A stretch of 27,352 nt of DNA from Tubiluchus corallicola. Lineage: Eukaryota; Priapulida; Priapulimorpha; Priapulimorphida; Tubiluchidae. The stretch lies in NCBI GenBank assembly GCA_030141605.1, contig JAQGDQ010000649.1, positions 1-27,352 of the forward strand. The letters run 5' to 3'. Below are positions 1-10,370 of this stretch, piece after piece. The translations under genes and the position numbers were made by a program. The first letter of the stretch is position 1. Every line of letters starts with the position of its first letter. The notes under the pieces are model-generated. The model saw only the letters and a program-made list of their open reading frames with translations, did no database searches and had not been told where the DNA came from.

Positions 1-1556
1 TATTAAATGTGTCATCTTAAAACGAAAACTACTCGCTACACACTTGTATTACACGTATGCAGTTTCATATAAATGGATTTAAATGCACAATATAGAAAAT
101 TCAAATTTAAATATAATTTTTTTCTTGCTTATTAAATGTCTTAAGGCAGGGGAATAAACACAACAAACAAACGATTGATAAACGTTAAATTTTGAAATAC
201 ATCCTAAACTGCCGTATTAAATAATTTAGATAGACTAAATCTAAAATTTAAAAATTGATAAAAAATTTCCTTAGATCATGCTACTACTAAGTGAAGCTTT
301 GTAGTTAAAATAAATAAATAAATAAATATCAAAAATATATAAAATATCGCTGCTACGCAACTTTCACACTAATCCCAAGACAGACAGCAACAGGACTGGA
401 AACTATTTGTCCTGGATCCAAAGATTTGCCATCCCCTGATATGAGACTTCTAACATATTACACTAATAAATGCAAAAGTCGTTTCAGACAGTGATTACAA
501 TTCTGCATCCTGTCTCCTAGATTATGATTCATATGTTGTACCGAGTTTCTGAATTTTTGTGGCCGAGCTGTTGCGTGTGTCATGTCAGCGAAAATGCGCT
601 GTCACAGTGAGCACTTTCTATAATTAGCAATAATTCTGCCAAAAAATCACAAGCTATAATTTTCCACCATTTTTCTGGTTGCTTGACAATATATTTCATT
701 CCAGTCATGCACGCACAGTAATTAGTACATACCATAGATCATGGCCGTGTCGAGAGATCCGTGAATGTCCATTATGCCTTTAATAATTATAATTAAATGT
801 GACGAAATTGAGAATTGATAATTTGGATGGAATGATAGTTGTAAAAATGTCGCATTAGGCGAATTAAGATAATAAACACTCTCTTTCCAGGCAGTCTTCA
901 TCAGCACAGACGCAACAGACAGATAATTTTCTAATTAATGTTATAAAAATGTCGCAGCGATGGTCGTGTCAAACGTGTAATCAATTAGTGATGTGAAATT
1001 CTAAGATTTCTTAGTAATCAATTTCTGAATCACGCTGGTGGGCGTGGCTGAATGCTCACCGGACGCCGTGACATGAATTTTAATGTTTTTTGACAACTTT
1101 TCAAATTCACCTCTACCGGTTGTTATACTAAATTAGATGATTATAAAAATGTGATGATCTTTATCTTCAATGACCCGCACGGAGACTGAGCAGGTTGTAA
1201 TAATGTGGGTTAACTCATTGCATAATCTGCAAAATCTGTTAAAAGCACGTGTTATTAAACACTTGAATTTTGACACTTATTAACACACTATATCAAACTG
1301 GTAAAAGTCGTAATTTGAAGAATTAAGAACATGAACTAAGACGATAATCAAAAACCGAATGCACGTAATTTGTAATAATTTATAAACGACAAATAAGTTA
1401 TCGTTAAACACGCAGTTTTGTCATCAATCAGCAACTCTAACCGTTGTACTGAAATCACATTTTGTCATAACTTATCAATGTTCGAATATAATGAAAGTTA
1501 CTTGAAATGCACTAATGAAAATGAATTTCATTAGGTGTATCGTATTAAACTTACTC
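1..1556. other. Unannotated AT-rich flank, left arm
   Basis: I see no convincing coding exon, RNA gene or transposon here. Short open frames such as that at 722-907 lack splice context and recognisable protein character. A phrase of the form TTRTAAAAATGTCGCA recurs near 840 and 940, too short and sparse to call a repeat family. The missing first tetraspanin exon would be expected on this side, but no stretch encoding the usual N-terminal tail and first half of TM1 followed by a 5' splice site was found. Confidence 0.5.
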
Positions 1557-2203
1557 AACTCGGCAGTATTAGGGGTGGATAACATGTATAGAGTTCTAGA
1601 AAAGTTATTGAACATTGGTAGATTCGGCAGTATTAGAGATGGATAGCATGTACAGATCTTTAGAAAAGTTATTGAACATTGATAGATTCGGCAGTATTAA
1701 GGATGGATAACATGTATAGATCTTTAGAAAAGTTATTGAACATTGATAGATTCGGTAGTATTAGGGATGGATAACATGTATAGATCTTTAGAAAAGTTAT
1801 TGAACATTGATAGATTCGGTAGTATTAAGGATGGATAACATGTATAGATCTTTAGAAAAGTTATTGAACATTGATAGATTCGGTAGTATTAGGGATGGTT
1901 AACATGTATAGATCTTTAGAAAAGTTATTGAACATTGATAGATTCGGTAGTATTAAGGATGGATAACATGTATAGATCTTTAGAAAAGTTATTGAACATT
2001 GATAGATTCGTCAGTATTAGGCGTGGATAACATGTATAGATCTCTAGAAAAGTTATTGAACATTGATAGATTCGTCAGTATTAGGGATGGATAACATGCA
2101 TAGATCTTCAGAAAAGTTATTGAACATTGATAGACTCTTCAGTAGTATTAGGGATGGCTAACATGCATAGATCTTTAGAAAAGTTATTGAACATTGATAC
2201 ATT
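1557..2203 (+). repeat. 64-bp tandem array (minisatellite), about 10 copies
   Basis: A 64-bp unit repeats from about 1557 to 2203. Each unit contains a GCAGTATTAGGGATGG-like segment, then ATAACATG, a GATCTTTAGAAAAG segment, and GTTATTGAACATTG. Unit ends fall at 1616, 1680 and so on at exact 64-bp spacing; the last unit carries a 3-bp insertion near 2133. Copies differ by scattered substitutions. It lies about 1.8 kb upstream of the first visible tetraspanin exon. The core GTTATTGAAC is shared, in reverse complement, with the 34-bp satellite in the spacer. Confidence 0.93.
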
Positions 2204-3403
2204 CGTCTCGGGTATTCCGTTGATGACTAATATTACGATTTTCTTGGCAATAATGAATTTAAATTTTACTAATTAGCTACGTATTTTGCCCGCCTTACAA
2301 GTTACTGATTTGGTTATTATTAATACTTCAGATTATGTCGATGCTTTATGTGGCTGTTTTCGCTCTTTTCTTGGCAATTTTGCACAGACGCTCCCCAAAA
2401 AATAGTTTTGGAATTGTTTGAGCATGCAGGTGAAAAATATACACACGCTGTCAGAAAGGAAAGGCCCGCCGTACAAGGAAACCTGCACTGATCAAACGGC
2501 AACGGTGTAACGGCATTCCAATTTTTTATTACTCAGTGAGAAAGAAAATACTGCCTAAGAAAATAAAGTTACGATAGGCACCTCCCCCGATTTTGTTGCG
2601 ATAACCAGTATTTTGTGTATCAACAAGGCACTATGTGGGTGTCTGCGCATTATTGATCTTTTTTGAACAGATCTAACTGGATGTGTCTATTTACAGAGGT
2701 AAGTTTCAAAACAACTACGATTTTGTGCAAAATGCGTCGCGGAGCGCTGGTTAATTTGTTAATAATATTGTCACTAGTCAAGCTAGAGGTTTTTGTTGTA
2801 GAGTAGACCAAATTTGTCCATGTTTTAAGTCTTCATCTTTTACTTAAAAATATAACTGGCAATCGTCCGTACTAAACTGCGTACAAAACACGAAATCTGT
2901 TCCATGAACTGCAGTTTTATATCACTGTAAGTAAATATCACTGTTTCATATCACTGTAAGTAAATATCACTGTACCTACTCGACCATCACACTGTAACAC
3001 GAGAATCCTTACAAAATTATAATCCAGTAGTATTTTATACAGAAATATATTAGAAAAATTCAAAACTGGCCACCAATCTTGCTTTATTATCCAAACTTTA
3101 CTCCAGCAGTTCATTAAATCAACCTTTCGCTTTACAACACAATAGAGTTTGATGTGAAATGATTAATCAGCCAACTTACTTTATAAATGTGTTCATATTA
3201 TTACTGTCGTTATTAAAATATCGTGTTTATACCGTTCGTGCTTGTAAGTGTAATCGTACTGATTGTAACTGAATCAAATGTTTTATCAAGTCAAGTGAGA
3301 TAATTATTAGTTGTGGCGTCCATTATTCTTTTATTAGCACTTTGCACTCAGCACTTACACCGTGGAGATACCTGAATCAGATCCAGTCTGTTTTGTAAAT
3401 CAA
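2204..3403. other. Unannotated region with a 29-bp direct duplication
   Basis: No gene is supported here. At 2919-2976 a 29-bp unit beginning ATATCACTGTAAGTAAATA is present twice in tandem. A strong 5' splice-site-like sequence (GAGGTAAGT, about 2696-2704) follows a pyrimidine-rich AG, so a small untranslated exon cannot be excluded, but no coding exon could be built from it. Confidence 0.5.
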
Positions 3404-3690
3404 CTATAAATAAATCAAGTTTAAACTAAATGTAGAATAAATGTATAATTAAATCAAGTTTAAATTACATGAAGACTAAATGTATAAATACATCAAGTTT
3501 AAACTAAATGATGACTAAATGTATAAATAAATAAAGTTTAAACTAAATGGAGACCAAACGTATAAATAAATAAAGCTTAAACTAAATGTAGACTAAATGT
3601 ATAAACAAATAAAGTTTAAACTACATGAAGACTAAATGTATAAATAAATAAAGCTTAAACTACATGTAGACTAAATGTATAAACAAAAAT
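3404..3690 (+). repeat. 39-bp AT-rich tandem array, about 7 copies
   Basis: A unit of the form AAGTTTAAACTAAATG plus GACTAAATGTATAAATAAAT repeats at exact 39-bp steps; the TTTAAACT-like anchor falls at 3420, 3459, 3498, 3537, 3576, 3615 and 3654. Copies vary at a few positions. Base g3614 differs from the right arm (t23739, which reads as a on this strand). Confidence 0.92.
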
Positions 3691-4031
3691 AAAGTAAACA
3701 TAATGTGGGATTTATTTATAAAAAAGGTGTTGTTTAATTGTTTGCTAATTTCGTAATTTTTGATAGCATTTACTTAATAATTACACTAACCATACTTGAA
3801 CTATAAAGACATAACATCATATTCTCATGTATCCAAATGAAAAATAAATTTCTCTCTTATTCAGACATCATGCATACTTGTCAACATCCGAGCACTGAAA
3901 CTGCATTAGTGTATGTCAATTAATACTTGATGAAAGTGTTCAAAAACATGATTAAATTTATAGTTGTGTGGAGCCATGGTAAAATGTGATTGAAAAATTC
4001 ACGGTCCTATAAATGAATGACCATATTTTAG

Positions 4032-4220
4032 GTGGGTGGCGGATTCTTCGCCGGAATCGGACTGTACGCCTACGCAGACAAAGGGAAGCCAGTGCGGGAT
4101 GGGATGGATGTTTTATTAGATCCTGCCATTCCCATGATTATGACAGGGTCTATCATGTTCTGCGTGTCATTCTTGGGATGTACAGGAGCACTGAGAGAAA
4201 ATACTGTGCTATTGAAACTG
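4032..4220 (+). CDS. Tspan33: Tetraspanin exon A: end of TM1, small loop, TM2
   Basis: The exon follows ATATTTTAG and ends at CTG before GTAAGTATA. It encodes 63 residues in phase 0. It begins with a glycine-rich [13 protein letters not shown] stretch (the extracellular half of TM1), then a short charged loop with DPAIPMI, then TM2 and the cytosolic LRENT phrase typical of tetraspanin TM2-TM3 junctions. Two TM2-region cysteines (FC and GC) are potential palmitoylation sites by family analogy. It opens directly with a valine codon, so it is an internal exon and the GTG is not a start. Confidence 0.9.
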
Positions 4221-7200
4221 GTAAGTATAATAGAGAGACAAAAGGAAAGAAATAAATGAACGAATGAAAAAATCATCGAACAAACGAGCAAATGTTGAAT
4301 GAGTGAATGAAAAAATAAATTGATGAATGAATGAGTGAATAAATATGTGAATATATGATTATAAATGAACGAGTGAACGACCAATGAGTAAATGAATGAA
4401 AACATAAACAGCAAGTAATCACGACAATAAACAGAACGTAAAAAAATTTAAAATAAATTAAATCTAAATGTTTTACAAGAAAAATAAACTAATACATCAG
4501 AAAACGAAAAATAACAATTTTAAAATTAATTACTGAGCAACATGTTTGAGTATATAATGTACGTCGTTTTCTTTTCAGTATGCATACTGTATGATCTTCA
4601 TATTTTTGGCATTCGTGGTCCTGGGAGCTTTAATATTCATTCTATTTTTCTCTGACGTGAGAAACACGAGCCTCACCCCAGAAAACTTGCTCAAAAAAGC
4701 CATCATCAAATACAGAGATGATGAAGACCTACAAGACCTTATAGATGCAATGCAAACCAAAGTAAGTACAATAGTTGTTGTTGTCGCTTCAGTAGTTGAT
4801 GAGTGATGATGGCAACAATCCAGTGATAACGGAAGCTGTCAATCAACATGGTCATGTTGATGATGGCAGCGGCTGGTAGAGGAAAGATGATAACAACGAT
4901 GGTGATGATGGTAATCACAATGATGATTAGATCGGCGATGGTAAGGGTTCAAGTAGTACTCAAAATTTATCTGTACACCATACTAGAATGAGAGTTGGTT
5001 CTTGCCAACTTAATTATGATTTATACCTCAGAAAATGCAAAAATTACGATGGGTCGTTAGTATCACCTAGTTGTCAATGTGGTTCTGCTTATGAAACAGT
5101 TGGTCATTACTTTATTAGCTGCCCTCTTTACGACCAGCCCAAACACGACTTATTTACAAATCTCTGCACTCTTTTCTCAGCTTTTAACATCAATGTTTAC
5201 AGTCTTGCATCAAATGAACTTGTACGTTTGTTCCTGCACGGGAACCATACCCTAGATAATTCTGTGAACACTCAAATTTTTGTTTTAGTGCAGTCTTTTA
5301 TTTCAAACACCAAACGCTTTAAATAGTATTAACTTCGTTATATAGTAATGTTCATATTTATTGGAACATTTTGAAAATAAACTGAATTTGAATTTGAAAC
5401 ATTTTTTGCACATTGCGGTCACCATTGTTCTGCATCTGTCTAGCGTTCGCTGCCACTAGGGGAGAACATGTATCAGTTGTAAAACTGTCTGTTTCAAGCC
5501 TTGTCGTATGTTACATCTTCAATATATTACGTATAAACCAACCCTTCACGTCTTGTACGTTCTGTACGCTTTTAGCTCCTGTTTTTATACGGAAGAGATT
5601 CTGAAATAAAGGTTTAAATTCAATTCTTGCTCTAATTATCATTAATTTCTTTTCCAGTTTCAGTGTTGTGGCGTCAGTCCTAATGGTTTTCGGGACTGGA
5701 ACTTGAATCGATACTTTAACTGCTCTGACAGTAATTTGAGTATTGAAAAATGTGGAGTCCCTTATTCGTGCTGTAGACAAGCAGAGGTACGTACGCTCAA
5801 ATTAGTAGATTTTTATTATCACTGCTCGTAAAATTATCAAAATGTTAAAAAATATGTTGGCCATCTACATTAAGCAAACCAGCCAATGTCTCACATTAGA
5901 TGTTTGTAAATAAATCGTTAAACAGCATTAGATCAACTCATTATTTGGTTTCTTAACTGTTGAACATTACACTAGGTATAATTTGATGGTCATTCCAATT
6001 TGTATCTACAAGATGAAGCATATCAACTTTCTAGTAATAATTTATTTACTTTTGTTCTAGAATCAACTGATCAATATAATGTGCGGCTTTGACACAACTA
6101 ATAAGCTGGTAAGAAAATCTACGATATTTGAGTAGTTCCATTTTTAACGATTCTGTTCATTATTTTAGACGTTTTTGTTTGTGGATGTTTAAGTAGTAAT
6201 TCCTGATTGGTTGGTACCAATATTTATTTAGGTTGGTACCAAAGTTGTATTTCTCATGTTTTCAGGCCGAGTTTTATAATACACACAAGTTTAAAGCTGA
6301 AAACTAGTTATGTAATTACTGTTTGCTATTCTTTATGTAACTAAAATTTATTTAAAATAACAAACTTTTATTTTAAACAATATATTTACAATTATTTATG
6401 TTTATAGTTAGGTAAACAAGCATTTTAAAATAAAAGATTAATTATATCCATAATATGACAATGAGGTTATATCAACTTATGCATCACACTCGCATTTTAT
6501 TGAATTAATTCTCTACAATCTTTTTCAATTCACAACCATGGCTGCCATGTCTACATGTTTAGAAAATAACAGAATAAATAAGTCCAGGCATTTTTGCGTT
6601 ACTATGTTGACGTGTGACTTGGAGTAGGAAACACTAGAACTAGCAATTAAGCTTGCACATAATTTATATTTATAGATTTGCTTTTATAATGTGAGCATTT
6701 GTTGATCTGTAGCATGATTTGTATGATATCATAAACAGTTATATTTTCATATTTTTATTTCAACTTGAAATGAAATATCAATATTTAAGTCAATATTATA
6801 GTAACAATTTTGTTAGTTTCTGATAATTTTATTTTCGTTTTCTTAGTTAAAAATTAGAAAATTTTATGTATAGAATGTATTTTATGTTTTATGTATTAAT
6901 ATGTAATTACAGCACTGCATAATACTAATTTAATACTCGGTTTGGGGTGGCTGATTCGATAACAAATTTTTTTCGCCACCCCTTCCCTTTTGTTTGGCTT
7001 TTTTATTTATACCTATTTTTCTTTGTATTGTTATTGGGATAAAAATAAATGATTTGATTTTGATTTGACATAACTTTGATAAAGCTTGATGAAGGTGAAT
7101 CCTGCCACACTAGGTAACAGTTAAGACTATTGCAGCCTCAGTACAATAATGCGCAAATGTCTCATGTGATGGAGTCAATATACATGTTATATATTAACAG

Positions 7201-8057
7201 GAATTAGAAGTTCGGGATAGGATTTATACCGACGGTTGCTATCCAGTAATCATGCAGTGGATGGAAGCAAACGCTCTTTTGTTTGGTGGCATTGCTTTTG
7301 GAATCATTGTGCCAATGGTAAGCCTTGAATATTATTCAATGTGGCATTTCTCTGTGATTCATAATGCTTTTATTTTCAAAAAACTCCTCTATAGAAGGAA
7401 ATTATAATACTGAAGATATTCCTGATGTAATCATTATCATCGTTGAGTGTGTATGCATGTATACAATGACAAAAAGGAGCGACTATGATAGAATATGACT
7501 TAAATTTCTATCAGTGTCCATCCTCACAGTAGTGGCAAAACAGTCCAGGTATCTTAATCAAGTTATCTTAATTTTACATACTATTAACAAATAATAGTCT
7601 TTCTGTCTTTTATATCATCTCATATATGAGCTTCATTCATTACATCATTCCATTTTAACCACTAATGTTTTTTTTATCATACGATTCATTTTAAATTTTC
7701 AAATTATTTCCATTACTTTTTTTCTTTCACTGTGTGGGACAATCTAACAAGCCCTGTTTTTTGATTGGCGGCAACACAATTACATTTGCATACAGGTGAA
7801 CAGTGTGTGAGGCTTTTCTTGTGCAGAAACAATAAAAACTTATTTGTATTATGTTCATTGTAGACCCTTTGACTAGATATTGTACATGAAACTATTGTAA
7901 ATGTGTAATGTGAAATAAATGACTTATGACTTATGACTAGAATATATCACTCATCAATTTCCATTTTCCCTTTTAGTTGTTAGGTATATTCTTGTCGTTG
8001 AGGTTGGTCACACAGATTGAGGACCAACGAGATCGATGGAAACAGGAAAAGTATTGA
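4032..8057 (+). CDS. Tspan33: Tetraspanin, TspanC8 group, TSPAN33-like (5' incomplete), left copy
   Basis: Six exons, all in phase 0 with GT..AG junctions: 4032-4220, 4579-4761, 5658-5786, 6061-6108, 7201-7317 and 7977-8057 (stop TGA). Together they encode 248 residues. Vertebrate TSPAN33 is about 280, so roughly 30-35 N-terminal residues (cytosolic tail and first half of TM1) lie in an exon not found here. Visible order: end of TM1, small loop, TM2, TM3, large extracellular loop, TM4, short charged tail ending EKY. The loop has eight cysteines, including CCG and PYSCC, which defines TspanC8. Known TspanC8 proteins bind the metalloprotease ADAM10 and control its ER exit and surface location; this role is inferred by family. 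The phrase [12 protein letters not shown] and the loop residues around IYTDGC favour TSPAN33 over other TspanC8 members. Sequons are visible at RNTS, FNCS and SNLS. Confidence 0.88.
4245..4410 (+). repeat. Degenerate ATGA/GAAT microsatellite in intron
   Basis: A low-complexity run of ATGA, GAAT and AATGAGTGA words directly follows exon A. It contains one of the two indels between arms: the right arm has an extra TA near the A-run at about 4310-4316. Apparent open frames here are products of the repeat. Confidence 0.85.
4579..4761 (+). CDS. Tspan33: Tetraspanin exon B: TM3 and first part of large loop
   Basis: Acceptor TTTTCTTTTCAG and donor AAAGTAAGT. It encodes 61 residues: TYR-Ala-Tyr-Cys, a hydrophobic TM3 of about 22 residues ([20 protein letters not shown]), an RNTS sequon, and the A/B helices of the large loop including [12 protein letters not shown]. 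The last phrase is the best link to TSPAN33. Confidence 0.92.
4790..4935 (+). repeat. GATGATGG-rich low-complexity tract
   Basis: Imperfect GATGATGG, GATGGTGATGATGG and AACAACGATGG words lie just after the exon B donor and run up to the LINE fragment. It is a degenerate trinucleotide-based repeat inside the intron. Confidence 0.75.
4943..5400 (+). mobile_element. 5'-truncated LINE: C-terminal end of reverse transcriptase ORF plus 3' tail
   Basis: An open frame continuing to the stop at 5324-5326 contains HTRMRVGS, then a cysteine/histidine cluster of the form [17 protein letters not shown]. This is the pattern found at the C-terminus of many non-LTR retrotransposon polyproteins of the CR1/Jockey type. 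After the stop comes a short 3' UTR with AATAAAC and the tail TGAATTTGAATTTGAAAC, a short repeated tail typical of these elements. The upstream frame closes at a TAG near 4927, so the insertion is heavily 5'-truncated; the exact 5' edge (about 4940-4960) is uncertain. It sits in the intron between exons B and C, in the sense of the gene. It is a dead fragment. Confidence 0.8.
5658..5786 (+). CDS. Tspan33: Tetraspanin exon C: CCG motif and cysteine core of large loop
   Basis: Acceptor TTCTTTTCCAG and donor GAGGTACGT. It encodes 43 residues with FQCCGV, the DWN and YFNCS phrases (glycosylation sequon), a KCGVP cysteine and PYSCC. It supplies six of the eight loop cysteines. Because it is in phase 0 at both ends, skipping it would keep frame but remove the CCG core. 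Confidence 0.93.
6061..6108 (+). CDS. Tspan33: Tetraspanin exon D: 48-bp mini exon of large loop
   Basis: Acceptor TTTTGTTCTAG and donor CTGGTAAGA. It encodes 16 residues, including NIMCGF with the seventh loop cysteine. It is supported by splice sites, frame and the TspanC8 cysteine spacing. Confidence 0.85.
6905..7070 (+). mobile_element. LINE 3'-end fragment with stem-loop and TGATTT tail
   Basis: A non-coding 3' end with a perfect 8-bp inverted repeat, GGGGTGGC at 6944-6951 and GCCACCCC at 6975-6982 with a 23-nt loop, followed by a T-rich stretch and the tail AATGATTTGATTTTGATTTG. A hairpin plus short repeated tail is the usual 3' end of CR1/L2-like retrotransposons. No reverse transcriptase sequence remains. 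It is in the intron between exons D and E, in the sense of the gene. Confidence 0.65.
7201..7317 (+). CDS. Tspan33: Tetraspanin exon E: end of large loop and TM4 start
   Basis: Acceptor ATTAACAG and donor ATGGTAAGC. It encodes 39 residues: IYTDGC with the eighth loop cysteine, a short helix (VIMQWMEAN) and the first part of TM4 ([14 protein letters not shown]). Confidence 0.92.
7730..7939 (+). mobile_element. LINE 3'-UTR fragment with TTATGAC tail
   Basis: A non-coding stretch ends in TGTGAAATAAATGACTTA and about three TTATGAC repeats (7911-7937). The organisation (GT-rich 3' UTR, AATAAATGAC, short tandem tail) is that of non-LTR retrotransposon 3' ends. It is the third such fragment in the gene, again in the sense orientation, between exons E and F. 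The 5' edge is a guess. Base t7849 is c in the matching strand of the right arm. Confidence 0.6.
7977..8057 (+). CDS. Tspan33: Tetraspanin exon F: end of TM4 and C-terminal tail
   Basis: Acceptor CCCTTTTAG. It encodes 26 residues and the stop TGA at 8055-8057: the last half of TM4 ([11 protein letters not shown]) and a short charged cytosolic tail ending RWKQEKY. Confidence 0.92.
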   Translation: MLGIFLSLRLVTQIEDQRDRWKQEKY

Positions 8058-8360
8058 ACAAAAGCAGCAGTATTACCAAGCTAGCTAAAAACAGTCATTT
8101 GCATTATGTTGCACAGAGGCGATCACACCACCATGCTAGATGAAGACAGCCACATTTATGTCCGAATTGAGGCAGCCACGTTATCGTGACTAATAGAGAA
8201 CTCACATTATTAACAAACGAAGATAAGTCTAGTTGAGTATTTAAAAGAGGAGGCAATGAAGTAACAATGGTGTCATACATGAGCATATCTGCAACTGCAT
8301 AAAGAAAGAATACACCCACATTTGGCACGGAAAAGAGGGCAGCCTATTGGGAAGTTGATT

Positions 8361-8597
8361 GGAGGCAGGGATATATCGTAACATTGAATGGAGGCAGCCA
8401 TATTGGGACACTGAATGGAGGCAGCCATATTGGGACACTGAATTGAGGCAGCCATATTGAGACACTGAATGGAGGCAGCCATATTGGGACATTAAATGGA
8501 GGCAGCCATATTGGGACACTGAATGGAGGCAGCCATATTGAGACACTGAATGGAGGCAGCCATATTGGGACATTAAATGGAGGCAGCCATAATGGCA
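8361..8597 (+). repeat. 27-bp minisatellite, about 8 copies, in tetraspanin 3' region
   Basis: Seven full units start at 8390, 8417, 8444, 8471, 8498, 8525 and 8552, with a partial one at 8579 and a degenerate one at 8361. The unit is GGAGGCAGCCATATTGGGAC plus ACTGAAT. Ends of units follow a three-unit order (GGGACACTGAAT, GAGACACTGAAT, GGGACATTAAAT), giving an 81-bp higher-order period seen twice. Further degenerate matches occur at about 8140-8190 and 8335-8380. It lies 300 bp past the tetraspanin stop, so probably in its 3' UTR. Confidence 0.93.
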
Positions 8598-10370
8598 TAA
8601 TCACATGATTATTATTGAAGTCTTTCATAAATTCACACAGAATAATTAATTTCTTGCTTTAATGGAAATCCATCCAATATGTAGCATTACCAGCATCTGT
8701 GATGATGGCAACGATGCTTCGATACAGTGAGGTGGCAGGATGTTGGTCATTTGGTTACTGTAGTATATAAGAGTATGGCAGTACCTAATGCATTCTCAGC
8801 TGATATGTGGATAACAAAGTGAAGAATCGCAGTTAATTCTCTAAGAAGCTGAACTACTAAGAGTTTCCACTGCTTCGTAGACAGGCTGTTGTAGTAGAAT
8901 TTACGGGAAGACGTGCTGTATTGTGCAAGAATGCATTAAAAAGTTTTAATCTAGATATGTGGCACAAATGGAAATAGAAACAGAAAGTAACTTAATGATA
9001 ATAGGACTAGCCGCTGAGGTAAAATCAAACCTCTAGGAAATTAAACTGAGTGTTCATTATCCAATATACATCCTAGTCATTTTTTTAGTAATTAAAGTTT
9101 TAATATCTGTGATTAAAGAGGTGACGTACTATATAGACTTTGAATAGAGAGCTAGCGGAACTCTTATAACAATTTTAGTTATGTTTATAGAATTCAACGT
9201 ATCCGTTAATTTGAAAAAAGTACAGCAACTTGAGGTTCCTATGGCAAATGTACATCTAACAGGCTCAACAAAACTTTTCATGAACTGTGTTGAACAGTGA
9301 GAAATCTTTCGTGTTTATTATTAGTTATTTCATGTTTACCAAAATGTAAGTTTTCAAAATTAATCAAACTTTATAGATTTCTATATGGACTCCATATAAT
9401 GTTTCGGTACAATTCATTTTCTTTAATCTTGGGCGACTTTAGCAAAAACAGTCGGAGACTCATCACTTTTCTTACTTAGATTGCAATAAACACAAATGAA
9501 AAAAACCCAACCAACTACCATGATGTAAATAAGCAGCTGTAACTCTTGGTGTTTTAAGTTAAACAGAAGTTAGAAAGTTAAAAATATCGCTATACCTCCA
9601 TTGTGATATCAATCCTATCTTTCAGGTTTGTAGTTGATGTTACATAAATTGAGAATTTAACACCTAGTCGACTAAAGTTGTTTTAGTTAATAGTGGTTAA
9701 CCATGTGACATAAAACTGCAAAAGTGTAGTAAATTTTTTGTCAAGTTTTATGACTATGTTACTCTTCTTTCATCCGTGACATTTTGTCAACTGAATGAAC
9801 TGATTAGATTAATTCTGTCAGGAAGCAATGACACAAAATATGCATTAAGCGGTTTACTGCCTGACTAAGTTTTTACAGAATTTTGATAAAGCGGGACGAG
9901 CACAGTGCTAATTACTCTAATAATGAATGTCTAGCACAATCATCTACCTTTAACAGCTTGTAAAGCAGCACCTTAGGGAAGAGTTTTCATTTCATAAAGT
10001 TCTACGAGGGGGCACTACAAAACTAAGTGAGATGGCTTACGCAATGTAGTATTTTTATGCACTGGCTAAACATAACATTTACATTTGTGGCTAAGAATCT
10101 TAACAAGAGATTTCCCACTGGTCATCTGGACTGGGTCGCAGACATTCACAAATTTTCTTGCTTGATTTTGGAACATACTCTGCGGTGGCAGTCCCGACTT
10201 CAGTATATTTATTGTGTTACTGATGTCTGTTAGTCGTGCTACAAATTTTGATATCCAATCTCATAATTGTCCTCCTCATTTTAGCATCATCTCATCAAGA
10301 GTCCCTATGATTCATTTGGAGAGATTAGCCAAAATGTATTAGACTTAAAGAGAGTTGGTCTGTAAATAAG
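8598..10370. other. Probable tetraspanin 3' UTR and intergenic DNA
   Basis: No gene is supported. The short open frames at 9297-9479 and 10027-10233 have no recognisable features. The first canonical AATAAA on the + strand after the stop is at 9485-9490. Confidence 0.5.
9485..9490 (+). promoter_or_regulatory. Candidate poly(A) signal for the tetraspanin
   Basis: AATAAA in GCAATAAACAC is the first canonical hexamer found downstream of the stop, with a GT-rich stretch (CTTGGTGTTTT) about 55 bp later. It would give a 3' UTR of about 1.4 kb that includes the 27-bp minisatellite. Earlier ATTAAA variants also exist. Confidence 0.35.

Noticed and set aside
722-907. 61-residue open frame on the - strand
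   Set aside because: No recognisable protein character and no splice context in AT-rich DNA.
2320-2502. 60-residue cysteine-containing open frame on the - strand
   Set aside because: No family resemblance or supporting signals; likely chance.
2672-2704. Small exon before the strong donor GAGGTAAGT
   Set aside because: No coding continuity with exon A; at best an untranslated exon, which the sequence alone cannot show.
3957-3976. Possible tetraspanin first exon ending at a CATG/GTAAAA donor just upstream of exon A
   Set aside because: The encoded phrase lacks the TM1 start pattern, the phase would be 1 while exon A needs 0, and the intron would be only about 55 bp.
4070-4414. 114-residue open frame on the - strand rich in phenylalanine and serine
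   Set aside because: It is the antisense of exon A and the ATGA microsatellite.
8241-8573. Open frame of 110 residues on the - strand with an SQYGCLH repeat
   Set aside because: It is a by-product of the 27-bp minisatellite, whose length is a multiple of three; there is no splice or family evidence.
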